From Adineta ricciae (Eukaryota; Rotifera; Eurotatoria; Adinetida; Adinetidae): DNA of 64,000 nucleotides. Numbering within the stretch: the first letter of the stretch is position 1; the number at the start of each line of letters is the position of its first letter. The notes below the pieces were generated by a model. The model had not been told where the DNA came from, made no database searches, and saw only the letters and a list, made by a program, of their open reading frames with translations. The stretch lies in assembly GCA_905250025.1 (NCBI GenBank), contig CAJNOJ010000010.1, forward strand, positions 62,001 to 126,000, in the 5' to 3' direction. A program made the translations under genes and the position numbers. Positions 1 to 12,480 of the stretch are shown here, piece after piece.

Positions 1-1382
1 TCGATGGAAAGTGAGCCTTGATGCGAATAACAATGTTGGAAACTACTGAGTAAACTTACAAATAGTAGACAATAATAACATTCATTCATCTACAAGTATA
101 GTTTTTAAGTCGAGTCATGCAGATAAATGACTAACTATATGAAGATGATAAATCTATCAGTATAGACAGAGAAGCAATAATCACATTAGACGCTTTTATT
201 CATGCAGAAGATGATGAATCTGATTGTATCTTATACCTTCAACAATTCTTTATCTAGCTTCAAAAAAACATCAAATTCATTCTGAAATCAAATTAGGAAA
301 CAACAGAAGAGATGTTTCTCGAGAGAATGTTAACTTCAGAGTGAATCGCAACGGATGTTCCCGAAAGAAACATTGTTCCTAATGAAAATTCTCTCTACCT
401 GATGCTGAAATTCTCACTCCCGTAGGTTTGACCGATGTCGATCATTTCCGTTCGAACGAAAGCTAAAGAAAACAATATAACTATTTCTATTGATAATGAA
501 ATAAAACAAGCACAACACACAAACACACACACTCATCAACTGATATCATTTTACATTGGTGTAAAGAGGGTAAGAGAGAACATAGCGAACAAATATTTGT
601 ATATCGAGAAAGGAAAGGACTACTAGAGTGGAAAATAAACACTGAACAGAAGTAAATACATCGACAATGGATTAGAAATCTCTCTTGAATCAAAAGTTCA
701 AGGTTTTTACCAATAGGATTGATCTGAGCAAATCCTCTTCACTTACTACCGTTGAGCATTGCACAAGGTTAACATTAATTTCTAAAAGGCAAACAGAAGA
801 AGAGAACGAGAAAGAGAGAGAGAAAGAAAGAACAATACGTATGTCGATGCTTTTTTTTTCGTTTGTACAGTCATGTAGATGAGCAACTAACATGCCTTTT
901 CTATAAAGAGAGAATGAGAGAAAGAGACGACGCTTCTCGTTCTTATCATTAGTATCGCATTTTTTTCTCTCTGGAGACGAATGGATGCTTTCTCATATTC
1001 TGCTTGAGCAAAAAAAAAGGAAAAGAAATGCAATAGATATCCTGATGTTCAAGAGGAAAGCTAAACATTTATAATCAACTTCTTTACTCCTATAAATCGA
1101 ATCATTCAAGCATTGAATGAATGCAAATATGTCACAAACGACCTTTTTCAACTTGTGAATAGAAAAACGGGTGACGCGTGTATAGGCGCTCTCTTTCTTA
1201 TTCTAATTATATACTTGACCATAAATACAAACACTCTTCTTTTTATTTAACTATATCAAATTCTCGATATCGGTCATTTTCGATGAAAAGAAAAACGCGA
1301 ATAGTCGAAACAATGGTGCAGTTTCATTCAACTGCAAACTGTTCTGTTTTGCTTCAGAAGTCTTACGTCACAAATAATTCCT
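1..1382. other. No recognised gene
   Basis: AT-rich sequence with only short, low-complexity open frames on both strands (for example the purine-rich stretch near 795-835). I see no conserved protein motif, RNA gene or clear repeat. It may be intergenic, or the flank of a gene interrupted by the following N gap. Confidence 0.5.
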
Positions 1383-1468
1383 NNNNNNNNNNNNNNNNNN
1401 NNNNNNNNNNNNNNNNNNNNNNNNNNNNNNNNNNNNNNNNNNNNNNNNNNNNNNNNNNNNNNNNNNNN
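1383..1468. other. Assembly gap (86 N)
   Basis: Run of N. Sequence on either side is unrelated to anything else I recognise in the window, so this looks like an ordinary scaffold gap. Confidence 0.99.
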
Positions 1469-2367
1469 GAATGAATGAATGACTCGTCAAGTGAGTTGAA
1501 TATGACACCAAACAACATACTCAAATCTCGATTAACGGACGAGACATCGACTCCAAATGTGTTAAATGCATTTTTCTTCTTTCATTTTCTCCTCGTATCG
1601 GTACGGGGAAAAAAGTAACGACATGTAAATCATTGAGAGAATTATCTTTATTCAGAAAAGTCAATGATGCGAACTAACTGGCGCGCTAAAGTGTTCCAAT
1701 CTTGATGCAAAAGAGAAGAATTACTGGAATCAACTTACTTTTCGATTGTAAAATTGCTCGTCATCGACAGTCGATAATGACTGTATCGAGCAAATCTGTT
1801 TGTATATAGAACGATAGATGTGATGGGTATCTCGTTATGGTATACGAACGATTAGTTTTGTTTTGAATGCAGATGTAAACATCACTGCCGGAAGTTGTCT
1901 ATCAATGGTAAACGAGCGTGATAAAGCAGAACACTATGAATCAGAAACGAACTTTACCATGAACGAAACTGTTCGTTATGCCTTAGTCGAACCTTTCGAA
2001 TTCCGGTTATATCATCGAGCGCGATTACGTAAAATCCAAAGACAATTATGTGTTACAAATGATTTAGCATATGGGAGATATCAATACATAAACAATAGCT
2101 TCGCGAAGTTAGTTAATTATTTTTTTATACAGATCTAAAATATCTTTCTATATATCCGAAGTGGTACAATAAAATTTTGTTGAAGACAAAGAAGGAACGA
2201 AACAAAAAATAGACATCACTAAAGAGAAACATATCTATACAACATGAAATCAAATAGTATATAAAAAAAAAGACAAAGAGAATTTGAACAAAAATGAGTC
2301 TTTCTTTTATTATATATAGCAGAAGAAAGTTCGATGTTGAGCTGTAAAAAAATAGACTTTCCCGTAA
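1469..2367. other. No recognised gene; 3' flank of PKG
   Basis: A 91-residue open frame on the plus strand (1863-2138) has no motif I recognise and no supporting exon structure. The stretch next to 2368 is the 3' untranslated side of the minus-strand kinase; a TTTATT on the plus strand at about 2306 reads AATAAA for that gene. Confidence 0.5.
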
Positions 2368-5300
2368 TTAGAATTCTTTATCCCAGCCGGTTAAATCATC
2401 GTCAGGTTCGGCAGAATCGTCTTCGGGAAAATAATCAAAGTTTTGTGTATCAGCATCATTTTCAACCTAAGACAAATATAAAGACTTCTCTCTTTCTTTC
2501 ACAAAGAAAATCTCTACCTTTGGAACATACGGCGCTGTCAGTGTTCCTTTTTTCAAACATTCCCAACTAAATCCTTCGAACCATCTAAAACAGAAATTGT
2601 TGAAATATATTTGATAACTTCATCAGTGCACTACTTGTGCTTTTGAATATCTGAGATACCGCCTTTCTGGTAGCCAATACGTTCTACTGGATTTTCTCTA
2701 AAGAACAAAATATGCAATTTCTCTTTGGGGAACACATATGTATACCGGCATAATCGCTTGATTAGCAATGAAGCCATTTTCGACACTCGGCGAGGAAATT
2801 CTATTGCGTCAATACCTTTCAAAATGATATTATATGTTTTCATTGGATCTGAACCAGAAAACGGCGGACTATATCGATGAAGAAATAGATTCACAGTAGA
2901 AAATACAATTGTGTTCTTACTTTCCATTAATAAGTTCGAAAATCAAAATACCAAGTGACCAACAATCGGCAGCCATATCATGGCCTTTATTCAGAATGAT
3001 TTCTGGCGCAACGTATTCTAAATACGCAAGAATCAATAATTAATTTTTGTGATAATGTTCAATCAGAACTTTCTACCTGGTGTACCGCAGAACGTCCACG
3101 TTTTCCGACCGAGACCAACTTTTTTAGCAAAACCAAAATCCACCTAGATAGTACAGATAGAATTTCGGTTGATTTGAGTGCGATAAATACGATTATTTAA
3201 CCTTCGACTTACCAATTTACAGTAACCTTTGCTATCTAACAACAGATTTTCAGGCTGGAAGAAAAATGAAAATGATTTCTTCGTATTCTGTAGAGAGATT
3301 TTTCTTACTTTTAAATCACGATAGACAATCCCTTTGCTGTGCAAATAAGCAAATGCTTCGATAACACAAGCACTATAAAAACGGACTTCTGGTTCTTCGA
3401 AAAAACCTCGATTACGTAATAATGTCCACAATTCTCCACCTAAGCAACATTCTAACAACATGTAGAGATATTTGCGATCTTTAAACGTCTTGTATAATCT
3501 GAACGAACGAGAGAAAACATTTTCTGTCAGATATCGACGTTCGTCGAATGACCATTTACCTGACGATGAAGTCTGATCGTGTTTCCATCATGATGTTTCG
3601 TTCGCTCATTACATGTTCTTGCTGTTTCATAGCAACAATATGCTGTTTTTTCATTTGTTTTAAACTGTACTTTTTCGAATTGCGTGTGTCATTCGCCTAA
3701 AGTACTAGCAACTGAAGAGTTCCAATGAGATAAGAATGAGTTTTACCAATTCGACACGCCCGAAGCCACCGACACCCAATGTGGAAATGATTTCAATATC
3801 AGCCAAGCGCAGATTCTTCAAATCTCTTTCATCTTCACCGCTAATAAACGTCGTACTACGAGAAACAAACAAAGACGTTGTCGAGAATGTTCAAGTTAGT
3901 CGGAAACAAACTTTTTTCGCGCGTATCGAACAGATTCCTCCCGTTTAAATCGCGATAATTCATCAGCTATCATTTCCCTATAGCTTTGTCTGTCAAGTAC
4001 AAGACACGTCACACCATTTGGATCGTCAGCAATAACATTGAACGGTCGAGTTTCCTCTCTGAAATAATAAACAATGTTAGACGAAAAGATCGATCATCTT
4101 TCGATCTTTACGATTGTAATGCCGCTTCTCCAAACGAATCCCCACGTTCCAAATGTCGAACATAAACTGCACTATCCCATTTCGACTTCGCTTGAGTGAT
4201 CTGAGCTCGTCCTAGAAGAATTTTTCAATAGAATAGCTACATTATTGCTATTCAAATAGCAGTTTCCCATACCTTTAGCAACAATGTAGAATGTATCACC
4301 TTTGGCACCTTGTCTGACAATGTATTCTCCATCGGTGTAACTAACTTGATCAACAGCATCTGCGATCTTGCTGAGAATATCTTCACGAACAGTTTCAAAT
4401 GTTTTGATACTAGGAAAGCAGCGTATGCAGAAGATTTTCATTCGATAGAAGAGAGATACTTTTTCAATAGTTCAAGATGTTCTGTTTGCTTCTGCATTCC
4501 AGCTCGCATCATAATTGCTTGAAACGTTTGCCGATCCACTGCCCATAATTTACAGTGTGACAAAGCTAAAAATTTGCAGAAAAATATTTCCAACAAGTTT
4601 ACTTCTTTGTTCTACAAAATTCTTTATTACCTCTAATCGATGCGGTACGGGTACAATTATACAGAATAGCTAATTCACCAAAGACTCGGCCAGGTCCCAT
4701 GATTGTCAATATTTTGTTGAGTTTACTTACTTCCACTGTACCCTCTAATGTATTCAAAGCGAATATTAACAAAAGAAAGATAGAAGAAGTCTAATTTCGC
4801 TGTTCATTACCTTCCATAATATAGACAAGATTACCAACATCACCTTCTTTGATAATTAAACTATCATTTCTCTGTTCCAATGGATACATGCAATCCACAA
4901 TCGACATTATCTGGTCCATTTCGAGATTTTTCATGAAGTCATTATTCAATATAGCATCACGTAGGAATTCTTTGGTCCTATTGGAGAATAAGTAATGCAA
5001 TCATTAGACTAATTCAATTGTTCTTCTATTTATAAATATAAAATTTGTCAGTGCAAATAGGAAACGCTGACGTTGAAAGGTCGACCTTCATGGTTAGTTA
5101 TACATCGAAATTTTGATGTTTATAGCAAATGTGCTCGATGAAACGATTAGAGTACTTTTCATTTCTACCGCAAAAAAACATCTGTTTCGAAGGAAAGCAT
5201 ATGTTACAAATTATCGACGAATTTCGGACTTACATGGTATGTACAATTAGTACATTGAAAAGCAAAGTATCTTACATGACCATTGAGTGCACTGAGAGAG

Positions 5301-6228
5301 ACAAATGAGAGTTGTTTTTAATCAGTATTATTGATCTATTCATCGAATTTCCGGGAAAACTGATCTGGATATTATTTTTCTTGGATCCAATTGGTTTAAT
5401 CCCTATTAATGTTTATGAATTTGTTTCTTTTTTTTATATCTTTTGGTTTCTGTTTATCATCATCGTCGAAACTATTAGACGATTAGTAGCGTTTTTCCCA
5501 TAATGATAATAACAACAACAAAGAAAATCGTTACTAGCGCGTACTCATATTGATCAGCCTACACACTTGCACTTGCTTTTCCATACATCGCGAATTAGCT
5601 TAGTCAAATCGATCTATTTTATATCGAATCAAATGAGATATGTAAGGAAAGCCATGTACTACAACTGTCCTTGTATTGCAATGATAATAATCTATTCAGA
5701 GCATAGATCGATATTTCCAGATGAAGACCTTTGTCCTTTATCTTTTTTTCTCTATCGATGATCGATCTCAGCGAAGCGGATTTGTCACGGTCAAGGTTGT
5801 ATAATCCTACGAATTAGTTTCATTTCAACATACCGTTCAGATTTATCATAGGCTTGAAGAACCACGCGTAGATCTTTGGATTTTTTATGTTGAGCAGGTT
5901 CAGCACTGATAGCTGTACGTTTCATTCGATGCTGCTTGGTTGGAGTATCGAGGAGAGAGACGCGTGGTGATGAATTGACATTCATACTATTATCCAAACC
6001 AACCGATGGAACGAACGTTGAATCATATTTGAGAATTTCTTGTTCAAGTTTAGTAATATAAGCATCTTTTTCTTTGATGATGGATTCTTTCATGGAAATA
6101 ACTTCGTCCTTCTTTCGAAGTTGGCTTTCGTAATCGGTACGCAGCTTGTTCGACGTGTTTTCGGCATCTTCGAGTTTTTTGGCACTGTCACGCAGCGCCA
6201 GCCGCAAATCATGCATTGTTTGGGTCAT
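2368..6228 (-). CDS. PRKG1: cGMP-dependent protein kinase (PKG I-type), 17 exons, 714 aa
   Basis: Serine/threonine kinase activated by cGMP. Exons on the minus strand: 6228-5834, 4977-4811, 4744-4631, 4565-4460, 4409-4273, 4211-4112, 4058-3912, 3840-3747, 3696-3560, 3498-3309, 3254-3213, 3143-3077, 3017-2921, 2868-2746, 2697-2635, 2584-2518, 2466-2368. They sum to 2145 nt. Domains in order: N-terminal coiled coil (about residues 1-65), pseudosubstrate KRTAISAEP as in PKG I-beta, cyclic-nucleotide site A (FGELAIL, NCTRTAS), site B ([16 protein letters not shown]), then the kinase: glycine loop [38 protein letters not shown], and the PKG tail ending TGWDKEF. Vertebrate PKG I is about 670-690 aa, so length fits. 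An 856-bp intron follows exon 1. Oddity: in site B the Thr of the usual R-T-A-N is Pro. The pseudosubstrate and tail argue against PKA. Confidence 0.95.
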
Positions 6229-8861
6229 CGGCTTGCCACAATGGTCGACATGTGTAAATGATCAATTATGTGAAGAAGAAGAAGCAGAAGGAGAAGGAGA
6301 AGAAGAAGTTTTATGTTCTACTCAGTTTTAGTTAGATTGATGAGATCGCGAAGTCGTTGTGATGCTACTGCTGTTGTTATTGTCGCGGCGGCGTCTTGCT
6401 TCTTCATATCAACACGCTGCCTTACGTCATCAAGCGAACGAATGGTGACGAAGAGAAGACAGAAAAGGAAGTTGTGGAAGAAGAAGAAGGAGAAGAAGAA
6501 GAAGAGAAGAAAAAGAAAATCTTCTTCCTATCGTATGTATAAGACTTGCTATCGACGTCATCGAAACATCATCATCATCATCATCATCGTGTATTAACTA
6601 ATTTATTCGTCCATATATTTTCTTTTCTCTTCTCGTTTCCATTCTTTACGTCTGTATTCCTCCGTTTACATGTATAGATTTGCATCAGATGGATGAAAAA
6701 TACGAGCATATTTCTGATTCTTGGTATCCTGTTCGTTGAGTCTTCTCGTTTTTCTTTTATTTCCTCCTGTGCATATGTCTAGAGAGAAGATGAAGCAGAT
6801 AGCAGCGATATATCTATCACAAAGCGTCTCCGGTACAACTACAGGACATCGGAAGCCAAACTAGTTTCTTCTAGCTCTCTAATGTCAACTACTTTGTGAC
6901 ATCGAGATGTATAATTGTACGACCTTTTAAATATCCATCAAATAAATCTTTTTGTCAGCTAATAGAATTGCTGAAATTAGAAACCTTTATTAAATAGCAA
7001 CAACATTAGAGGGATTTTCAACTGACAACGTCATTTTTCTTCTTTTCGTTTAATTACGGAGGTTTGTTCTCAGAAAAGACTTGTCTTCTGAATATTAGTC
7101 GCGATGTTGTAGGTCAGTCACGTCTAGATGATCTATAGAAGATTACGTTGATAACTTCAAAACTAACGAGTCTGATTATCGTGAGACTAATCCGCAAAGT
7201 AGCATAAAAAGAAGGATATTCCTTTTTGGGATGGGAATAGAAAGCATTTCTATTCTATCAATAGCTTCAAGAGACACATCAATTCGATAATAAATTATTT
7301 GTATATTATTGCCAAATGACAAAATCTGTTTTCTGTTTAATATAAAAGAATATTTCTTGTTGATACATGATTATGAATGACAACAATTGTTAGAATTCGT
7401 TAGATTCCATTGACGATATGCACTCAGTATCATCTTCTCATCCAGAGTACATTTACAACTGTTTCATTACGTACGGATTGTATCGACGACTTTTTGTCAA
7501 CGTTTGCATGATTTCAGACGAAACACGTGAGTTTATTCTTTTGAATCTAATTTGATCTAACTAATTGACAGAAGTCGTCGAGGAAAAAAACAGAAAATAA
7601 TTATTTTTCTAATTGTTTGTTCACAGGAAAACACTGTGTGTTTCTACGACATTGCACATATCCAGGTCAGCGAATCTTTATCAGCTGCACCTACTCGATA
7701 GTAAAGTGTAACTGCATAACAAATTATCGCGTAACTGATAAAAACCCAAGCAGAATCTCTTTTCCTATTGACAAATATTTACATACATATATGTATTTCA
7801 ATAATCGCCTTGTCACGAGAAGACAAAACGAGTTTATCTGCATGATGGATGTGCTTGGTGTTCTCAAGTTTGACGACTTTAATAGCTGTCAAGAATAATT
7901 ATTCAAAGAAAGAAATAAGAAATTATTCCAATTAGTTGATTTTCATCGAGAACTCAACACTTCAAGGGCTCTTTGTCAGAAACCTTATCAACTCCTGTCC
8001 TACTTCTCGTGCTTCAATTTAGACTAGATCCATCTGTAATATGCGAAGCTATCTGCCATGATTAATAGCAAGTAAATATGTTGTACAGACGAAAATCTGT
8101 ATTGATGTTACCTTGAAATCCAGATGTTTTTCGACATGATTAACTATCGAAAGAAAGTTAACGATGTTCTTTAGTATAGTTATCAAATAAACAAGATGGA
8201 AAGTTTCGTATGGTAATAGTATGTTTTCACCGGCAAGTTCTTCGTACAATGTGGAGACTCAGCCTTGTCGAATTTGATCTATAAGATCATCTTGACAATG
8301 AAATTAGGAATGTTCCTGTGGTTGAACACTCATTTGCTGACAATCGTGTTATTCAAGTGATATAAATCGAAATGAATTCATAGATACTTGTCTTTTCTCG
8401 ATAGGAAATCATGCTTTTCATCTCTGACATGGAGTATCATTCTCAATGTTTAATTGAGAAACAGTTTTTCCTATGCACAGATATGTAAACTATAATGAAC
8501 GACGAATGTCGACTTGTTCTATACAGACTTTTCTTCTACTCTCAATTCATTTGTAGAAAGTTCGATGTGTACGTCTTTGCTATCTGTTTCATGACATACA
8601 ACGTCTCTCTGAATACAAATAGGAATCATGTTAAGTATGAATGCAAAGAAAGCAATTCCTTGCCGTCGGTCTATCGAAACTCTGGTTTGTACAGTGCCAA
8701 GAAATCATAGTTGTTTTGCATACGTCATAAAAAGAGAAAGTATTCCGATCGGTAAAATAGGATATTCAAAGCTATGTAATACCTTGAAGATTTATTTTTT
8801 ATACTTTGAAAATATAAACAAGGTAGCGCAAGAACTTATTTAATTTTGAAACCAATCGTTC
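6229..8861. other. Intergenic, no recognised gene
   Basis: 2.6 kb between the divergently placed PKG start and the 3' end of the TGF-beta ligand. It begins with a purine-rich GAA/GAG region and a short CAT microsatellite (about 6565-6590). The open frames at 6313-6597, 7617-7898, 8049-8249 and 8495-8710 lack motifs. The PKG promoter and 5' untranslated region should lie at its left end. Confidence 0.5.
6260..6592. repeat. GAA/GAG-rich and CAT simple repeats
   Basis: Purine-rich imperfect GAA/GAG triplets at 6270-6306 and 6465-6520, followed by an ATC/CAT run at about 6566-6590. On the minus strand this is a pyrimidine tract immediately upstream of the PKG start codon, so it may lie in its 5' untranslated region or promoter. 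Confidence 0.7.
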
Positions 8862-9773
8862 TTATCTGCAGCCACATTCTTCGACTTGCATTCCTCGATG
8901 TCGTTTAATAACAAGATCTCGTCGGTCATAATAGAGTAGATCAAGTGGTCGAAGGCGAACAGGTACGCATGAAGGTTGCTGGATAGCATTACCTCTCTCA
9001 TGCAAAAGACTTAATAACATAGCATGATTTGTCGGATAATACGATCGTGATAACGGATTCGGACAATCACCACGGCAAACACCGGCATTGAATCGTTTGG
9101 GTTGGACAACCCATGCACCAAAAGATAATTGATTAAAATCAACAAAGAGATCATGTCTTGAACAAGGACCGGTGATTTGCTGTTGTTTAACAGATCGTTT
9201 CATTCGTCGAGTTGGTGATGGAAGAAGAAATGCACTTGGTGCACGAGAATAGATCACTAGTGATGCTTCTTGAAGGTGTCTTCGTAGCCAGAATTGTCGT
9301 CGAATAATAATACTTTGTTGTGTAGAATGGTGAATCAAATAATCTGTAATATCGTAGGAGAGATATTCGCTATCTGCGCTGGAGATTATCAAAGGACGAA
9401 TTCGTCTTCTTTGGTGAAGCGAATTTCGAATAATTAATCGTAATCTTCTTTGTTTCATGCGCATTGTTAATTTCAAACGAAATTCGATTAATTTCACTTC
9501 TTCGTTCATTTGTAATTTATTTAGACTAACGTTAAATAGTAAAATGGATCGATTTGTTGGCAAAGATATCAATGGTACCAATCGTATTGTATTGATTGTT
9601 TTTAATTTCAATTGAGCATTATCATTCAGTGATAATCCATCAACCAGAGAGTCTTTCTCGCTGATTTTCTTGTACAATTCAATAATCGATTGCGTTTGTT
9701 GATCATCCAAAGCGCTCGTTCGGAGAACATTTTCCAGTGCAACAATAAGAATAACACCGAAAAGAATCTGCAT
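8862..9773 (-). CDS. TGF-beta superfamily ligand, Nodal/BMP-like, intronless, 303 aa
   Basis: Secreted signalling ligand. Signal peptide at residues 1-22, prodomain to about 193, furin-type site RRMKR before Ser194, and a 110-residue cystine-knot domain. Knot landmarks: GPCSRHDLFVDF, GVCRGDCPNP, PTNHA, SCVPVRL, and the C-terminal VEECGCR. CPNP followed by PTNHA and the VEECGC ending are closest, from memory, to Nodal; BMP/ADMP-like is the alternative. Oddity: the usual CC pair is Ser-Cys (Ser268-Cys269), so only six of seven knot-region cysteines remain and the one forming the inter-chain disulfide is missing. The reading frame is otherwise intact and no intron is needed. The start is the first in-frame ATG and directly precedes the hydrophobic signal. 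Confidence 0.9.
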   Translation of the reverse strand: MQILFGVILIVALENVLRTSALDDQQTQSIIELYKKISEKDSLVDGLSLNDNAQLKLKTINTIRLVPLISLPTNRSILLFNVSLNKLQMNEEVKLIEFRLKLTMRMKQRRLRLIIRNSLHQRRRIRPLIISSADSEYLSYDITDYLIHHSTQQSIIIRRQFWLRRHLQEASLVIYSRAPSAFLLPSPTRRMKRSVKQQQITGPCSRHDLFVDFNQLSFGAWVVQPKRFNAGVCRGDCPNPLSRSYYPTNHAMLLSLLHERGNAIQQPSCVPVRLRPLDLLYYDRRDLVIKRHRGMQVEECGCR

Positions 9774-10189
9774 GGTTTGCTAGTATTGTTTTTTTTTTAA
9801 AGAAAATGTTGAATATCCTCGAACATTTATAGTCTTCATCGAATCAGACCACCCCGTACAACAAGGAAAGTCAATCGATTGATAACATGTATACATAATG
9901 GCCACCTCGGTTGGAAAGTAAGATAAGAAGCAAACAATCTCGTTTGAAATCATATCGAGGTGGTCTAGTTGGGGAAAAGAAATCAACTGAAGTTCGTGTT
10001 TTTATTTCGATTAAAATGTTGAATCACAAAAAAAGAGGAAAATCTAGATATATGCTAGTAGTATGTGAGTTAGCGTAAGATTTGTATTTATATTGCGAAA
10101 TTAAATAGGTGATTTAACTAGAACAAAGACAGCTACAGTTTGTTCATTCTTACAAGAAGTACTTACTCTTCGATAGGAATGAATTGATT
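9774..10189. other. Intergenic between two minus-strand genes
   Basis: Upstream region of the TGF-beta ligand and downstream region of bleomycin hydrolase. A short A/T run lies next to the ligand start (about 9788-9800). No open frame here has a recognisable motif. Confidence 0.5.
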
Positions 10190-12480
10190 TTAATGCTCAG
10201 TTATTTTGTTATGCTAAATCGAAGAAAGTGAGCAAAGTTCAATGTGACAATTTCACTTACAGAGCATGCTAAAGCACCCATAGGATCCCAGGCTTTTAAA
10301 GCAATGGGTTCTTGATCCATGACGTCGGTCACATCTTTTGAAAGATACTTTTTATCGACAACCACTTCGTATAAATATTCATTAAACCAATCATCACTCA
10401 TGACAAGATAACCTTTATCGGCTTTATCATCACCATGGGAATTTTCTACACGATATCGAATAAACTGTAAGCCATTCGGCTGAGTACTTTCACCATCCGA
10501 CGTTTTCATTTTATCCTGTTGATCATTTGCAGAACGTTTTTCAACATGCACACCCGTAAATACCATGGCATGTGTCATCAATGATTCTCCATATTCTAAT
10601 CGTGATGCTTTGTTTTGACAAGGAAAGTGCGAGTCAAAATAAAGTTCAGTATTGAAGATGTTCATATCAAGTATGCCATATTTGGCATGCATGTGTTTAC
10701 CAAAATCTACACCGAACCAAACGGCCTATTGATAAAGTAATATGAGATTTGTTGCTCTTTATCATGCAGAAAGTCTTTTACTTCATCGGCAGCAATCGAA
10801 TCGTATACGGCTTGTTTGAGAACTCGAAGCGGCTGATTATTGTAACGAGTTTTCTCACCACCGACAATATTTCCAAGATATTCAACCGTATATAACCGAC
10901 CATAATCATGGGATACTCGAGGATCGTGAACAAGACAGATCTAACGTGAGAAAACAACGCATTCGACTATAGAGAATGTTCGGTAAGAATTACTTTATTG
11001 TCAATATTGTAGATCGGCTTAACAATTTGTTGATAGAAATCAATTGGACTAATAGGACCAATTTTTTGGTACTGTTTCGATGAATCATAGTATTCAAATG
11101 TGAATTGTTCCGGTGGTGATCCCAAGCATATAGTGACAATTCGATGAACCTAAGCAAAGGTCAGGATTTTGCTCGTTATCGAACCTTGCATGAATAATGT
11201 TTTACTTCTTTCATCATTTCAGCTTCTCGTGCGATTATATCACTTTCTTTGACACCATCTTTTTCAAATGCTTCAAAGATTTCCTGAGCATATGCACGTA
11301 ACTAAAGCAGGAAGAAATTAGCGAATAAGTGGATGCTCTTGCCGAAAGAATTACCTTAGTTCGAAGGAATTTATTCATAAGAGCTGCTGCTTCTGATGAG
11401 GAACTTTCTGGAAAAGAACTTTTTGGTACAACACCATATTTGTTTATCAAATTCACGAGCATATCCCATTGACCTAAACAAACGAAGCTAGAGAAATGCT
11501 CATCACAAGTACGATTCGATTTACCTCCATCAATAAGTAATTCTTTCAAAAGATATTGCACAAGTCGACCATGGACTGGCTCTTTCTTTTTAGCCAAGTC
11601 GATCATTGTCATGAGAAAATAATGGCATCGTTCAATCTATGTAATAAATTCGATTTCGATGATCGAAACGAGATTGACACACATACTTTATCAAAATAAA
11701 ATAGATAGTTCTGACTTAATTCAAGTTCAGAGATTTTCAATGTTTTCATTAATTGGATACGAATGACATTCAAACAAGCGAACATCCAACAACGGCCTGA
11801 TGCTCTTTGATTTGTCACCGGTCGACCTTCGATCGATAACTAAAACAATATCGAAGTAGAATCTCGTTTGATTCGATTCTTAAGGAAATTGTCAAATTGA
11901 AATTCATTCAAGAGGAATATCATACTTTTCCGCCAAAGAAATTTAAGACTAACAAAATCACGTATCGCGTGTTCGAGGAAGAAGGCTTGTATTTTCTCTG
12001 GAGAAATCTTATATATCCACTTGAAGAAGAACTTGTAAATATAAACAAATGTGCAGCGTCAGATTTCTTTTTGGAAATAAACGAAGGCGTGGAGAAAACA
12101 CACGAAAATGCAAGTTTCTTATTTCCATCAACACTCAATGACTTTCCATGCTATAGTACCTCTCTCGCTCAGTCTGGGCCAGATCCTTTTCATTCAACAT
12201 TCTTCTACTTAATATTTAGCATTGTTTACTTTCGTATTGAAAATATGAATTGACGAAAAACGTGTTTTCCGATCGACAATAACATCAGTGAGTGATTGTT
12301 GACAGCACGCTGATTGAGCAAGACGATTATTCTTATCTTGTCGATAATTTTCATGCAGAGTTTTTAATTGTTCATATGATAAAATAGCTAAACATAGACC
12401 GGAAAAAAGCATCTCAATAACATGTCTGGATAGTGAGTAGGAAAAATCAAGTTTCTACCTTCAGTTTTATCTTCCGTCAT
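10190..12480 (-). CDS. BLMH: Bleomycin hydrolase (peptidase C1B), 10 exons, 487 aa
   Basis: Cytosolic papain-fold cysteine aminopeptidase that forms a self-compartmentalised hexamer. Exons (minus): 12480-12459, 12387-12230, 11839-11687, 11636-11525, 11473-11355, 11301-11206, 11149-10994, 10940-10782, 10725-10261, 10213-10190; total 1464 nt, close to the 455-aa human enzyme plus loops. Catalytic Cys is in RASGRCWMFACLN, His in SLMTHAMVFTGV, Asn in RVENSHG. Other family blocks: NGG-type INDGGQWDM region, GPISPIDFY, NNQP, AVWFGVDFGKH, AWDPMGALA. Oddities: the Trp after the catalytic Asn (ENSWG in relatives) is His; a Lys/Ser-rich insert follows the catalytic His; and the C-terminus, normally ending at GALAE, continues CSHNKITEH through a 24-nt last exon. 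That last exon and the 22-nt first exon are the least certain. Confidence 0.93.

Noticed and set aside
1863-2138. 91-codon plus-strand frame
   Set aside because: No recognisable domain, no supporting splice sites; could be chance in AT-rich DNA.
6313-6597. Lys/Arg-rich 94-codon frame
   Set aside because: Produced by GAA/AAG simple repeats upstream of PKG; no structure or conservation visible.
7617-7898. 93-codon plus-strand frame in the PKG upstream region
   Set aside because: No domain, atypical composition, no second exon found.
11897-12253. 118-codon plus-strand frame
   Set aside because: Lies over a bleomycin hydrolase intron and the end of its exon 2 on the other strand; no motif.
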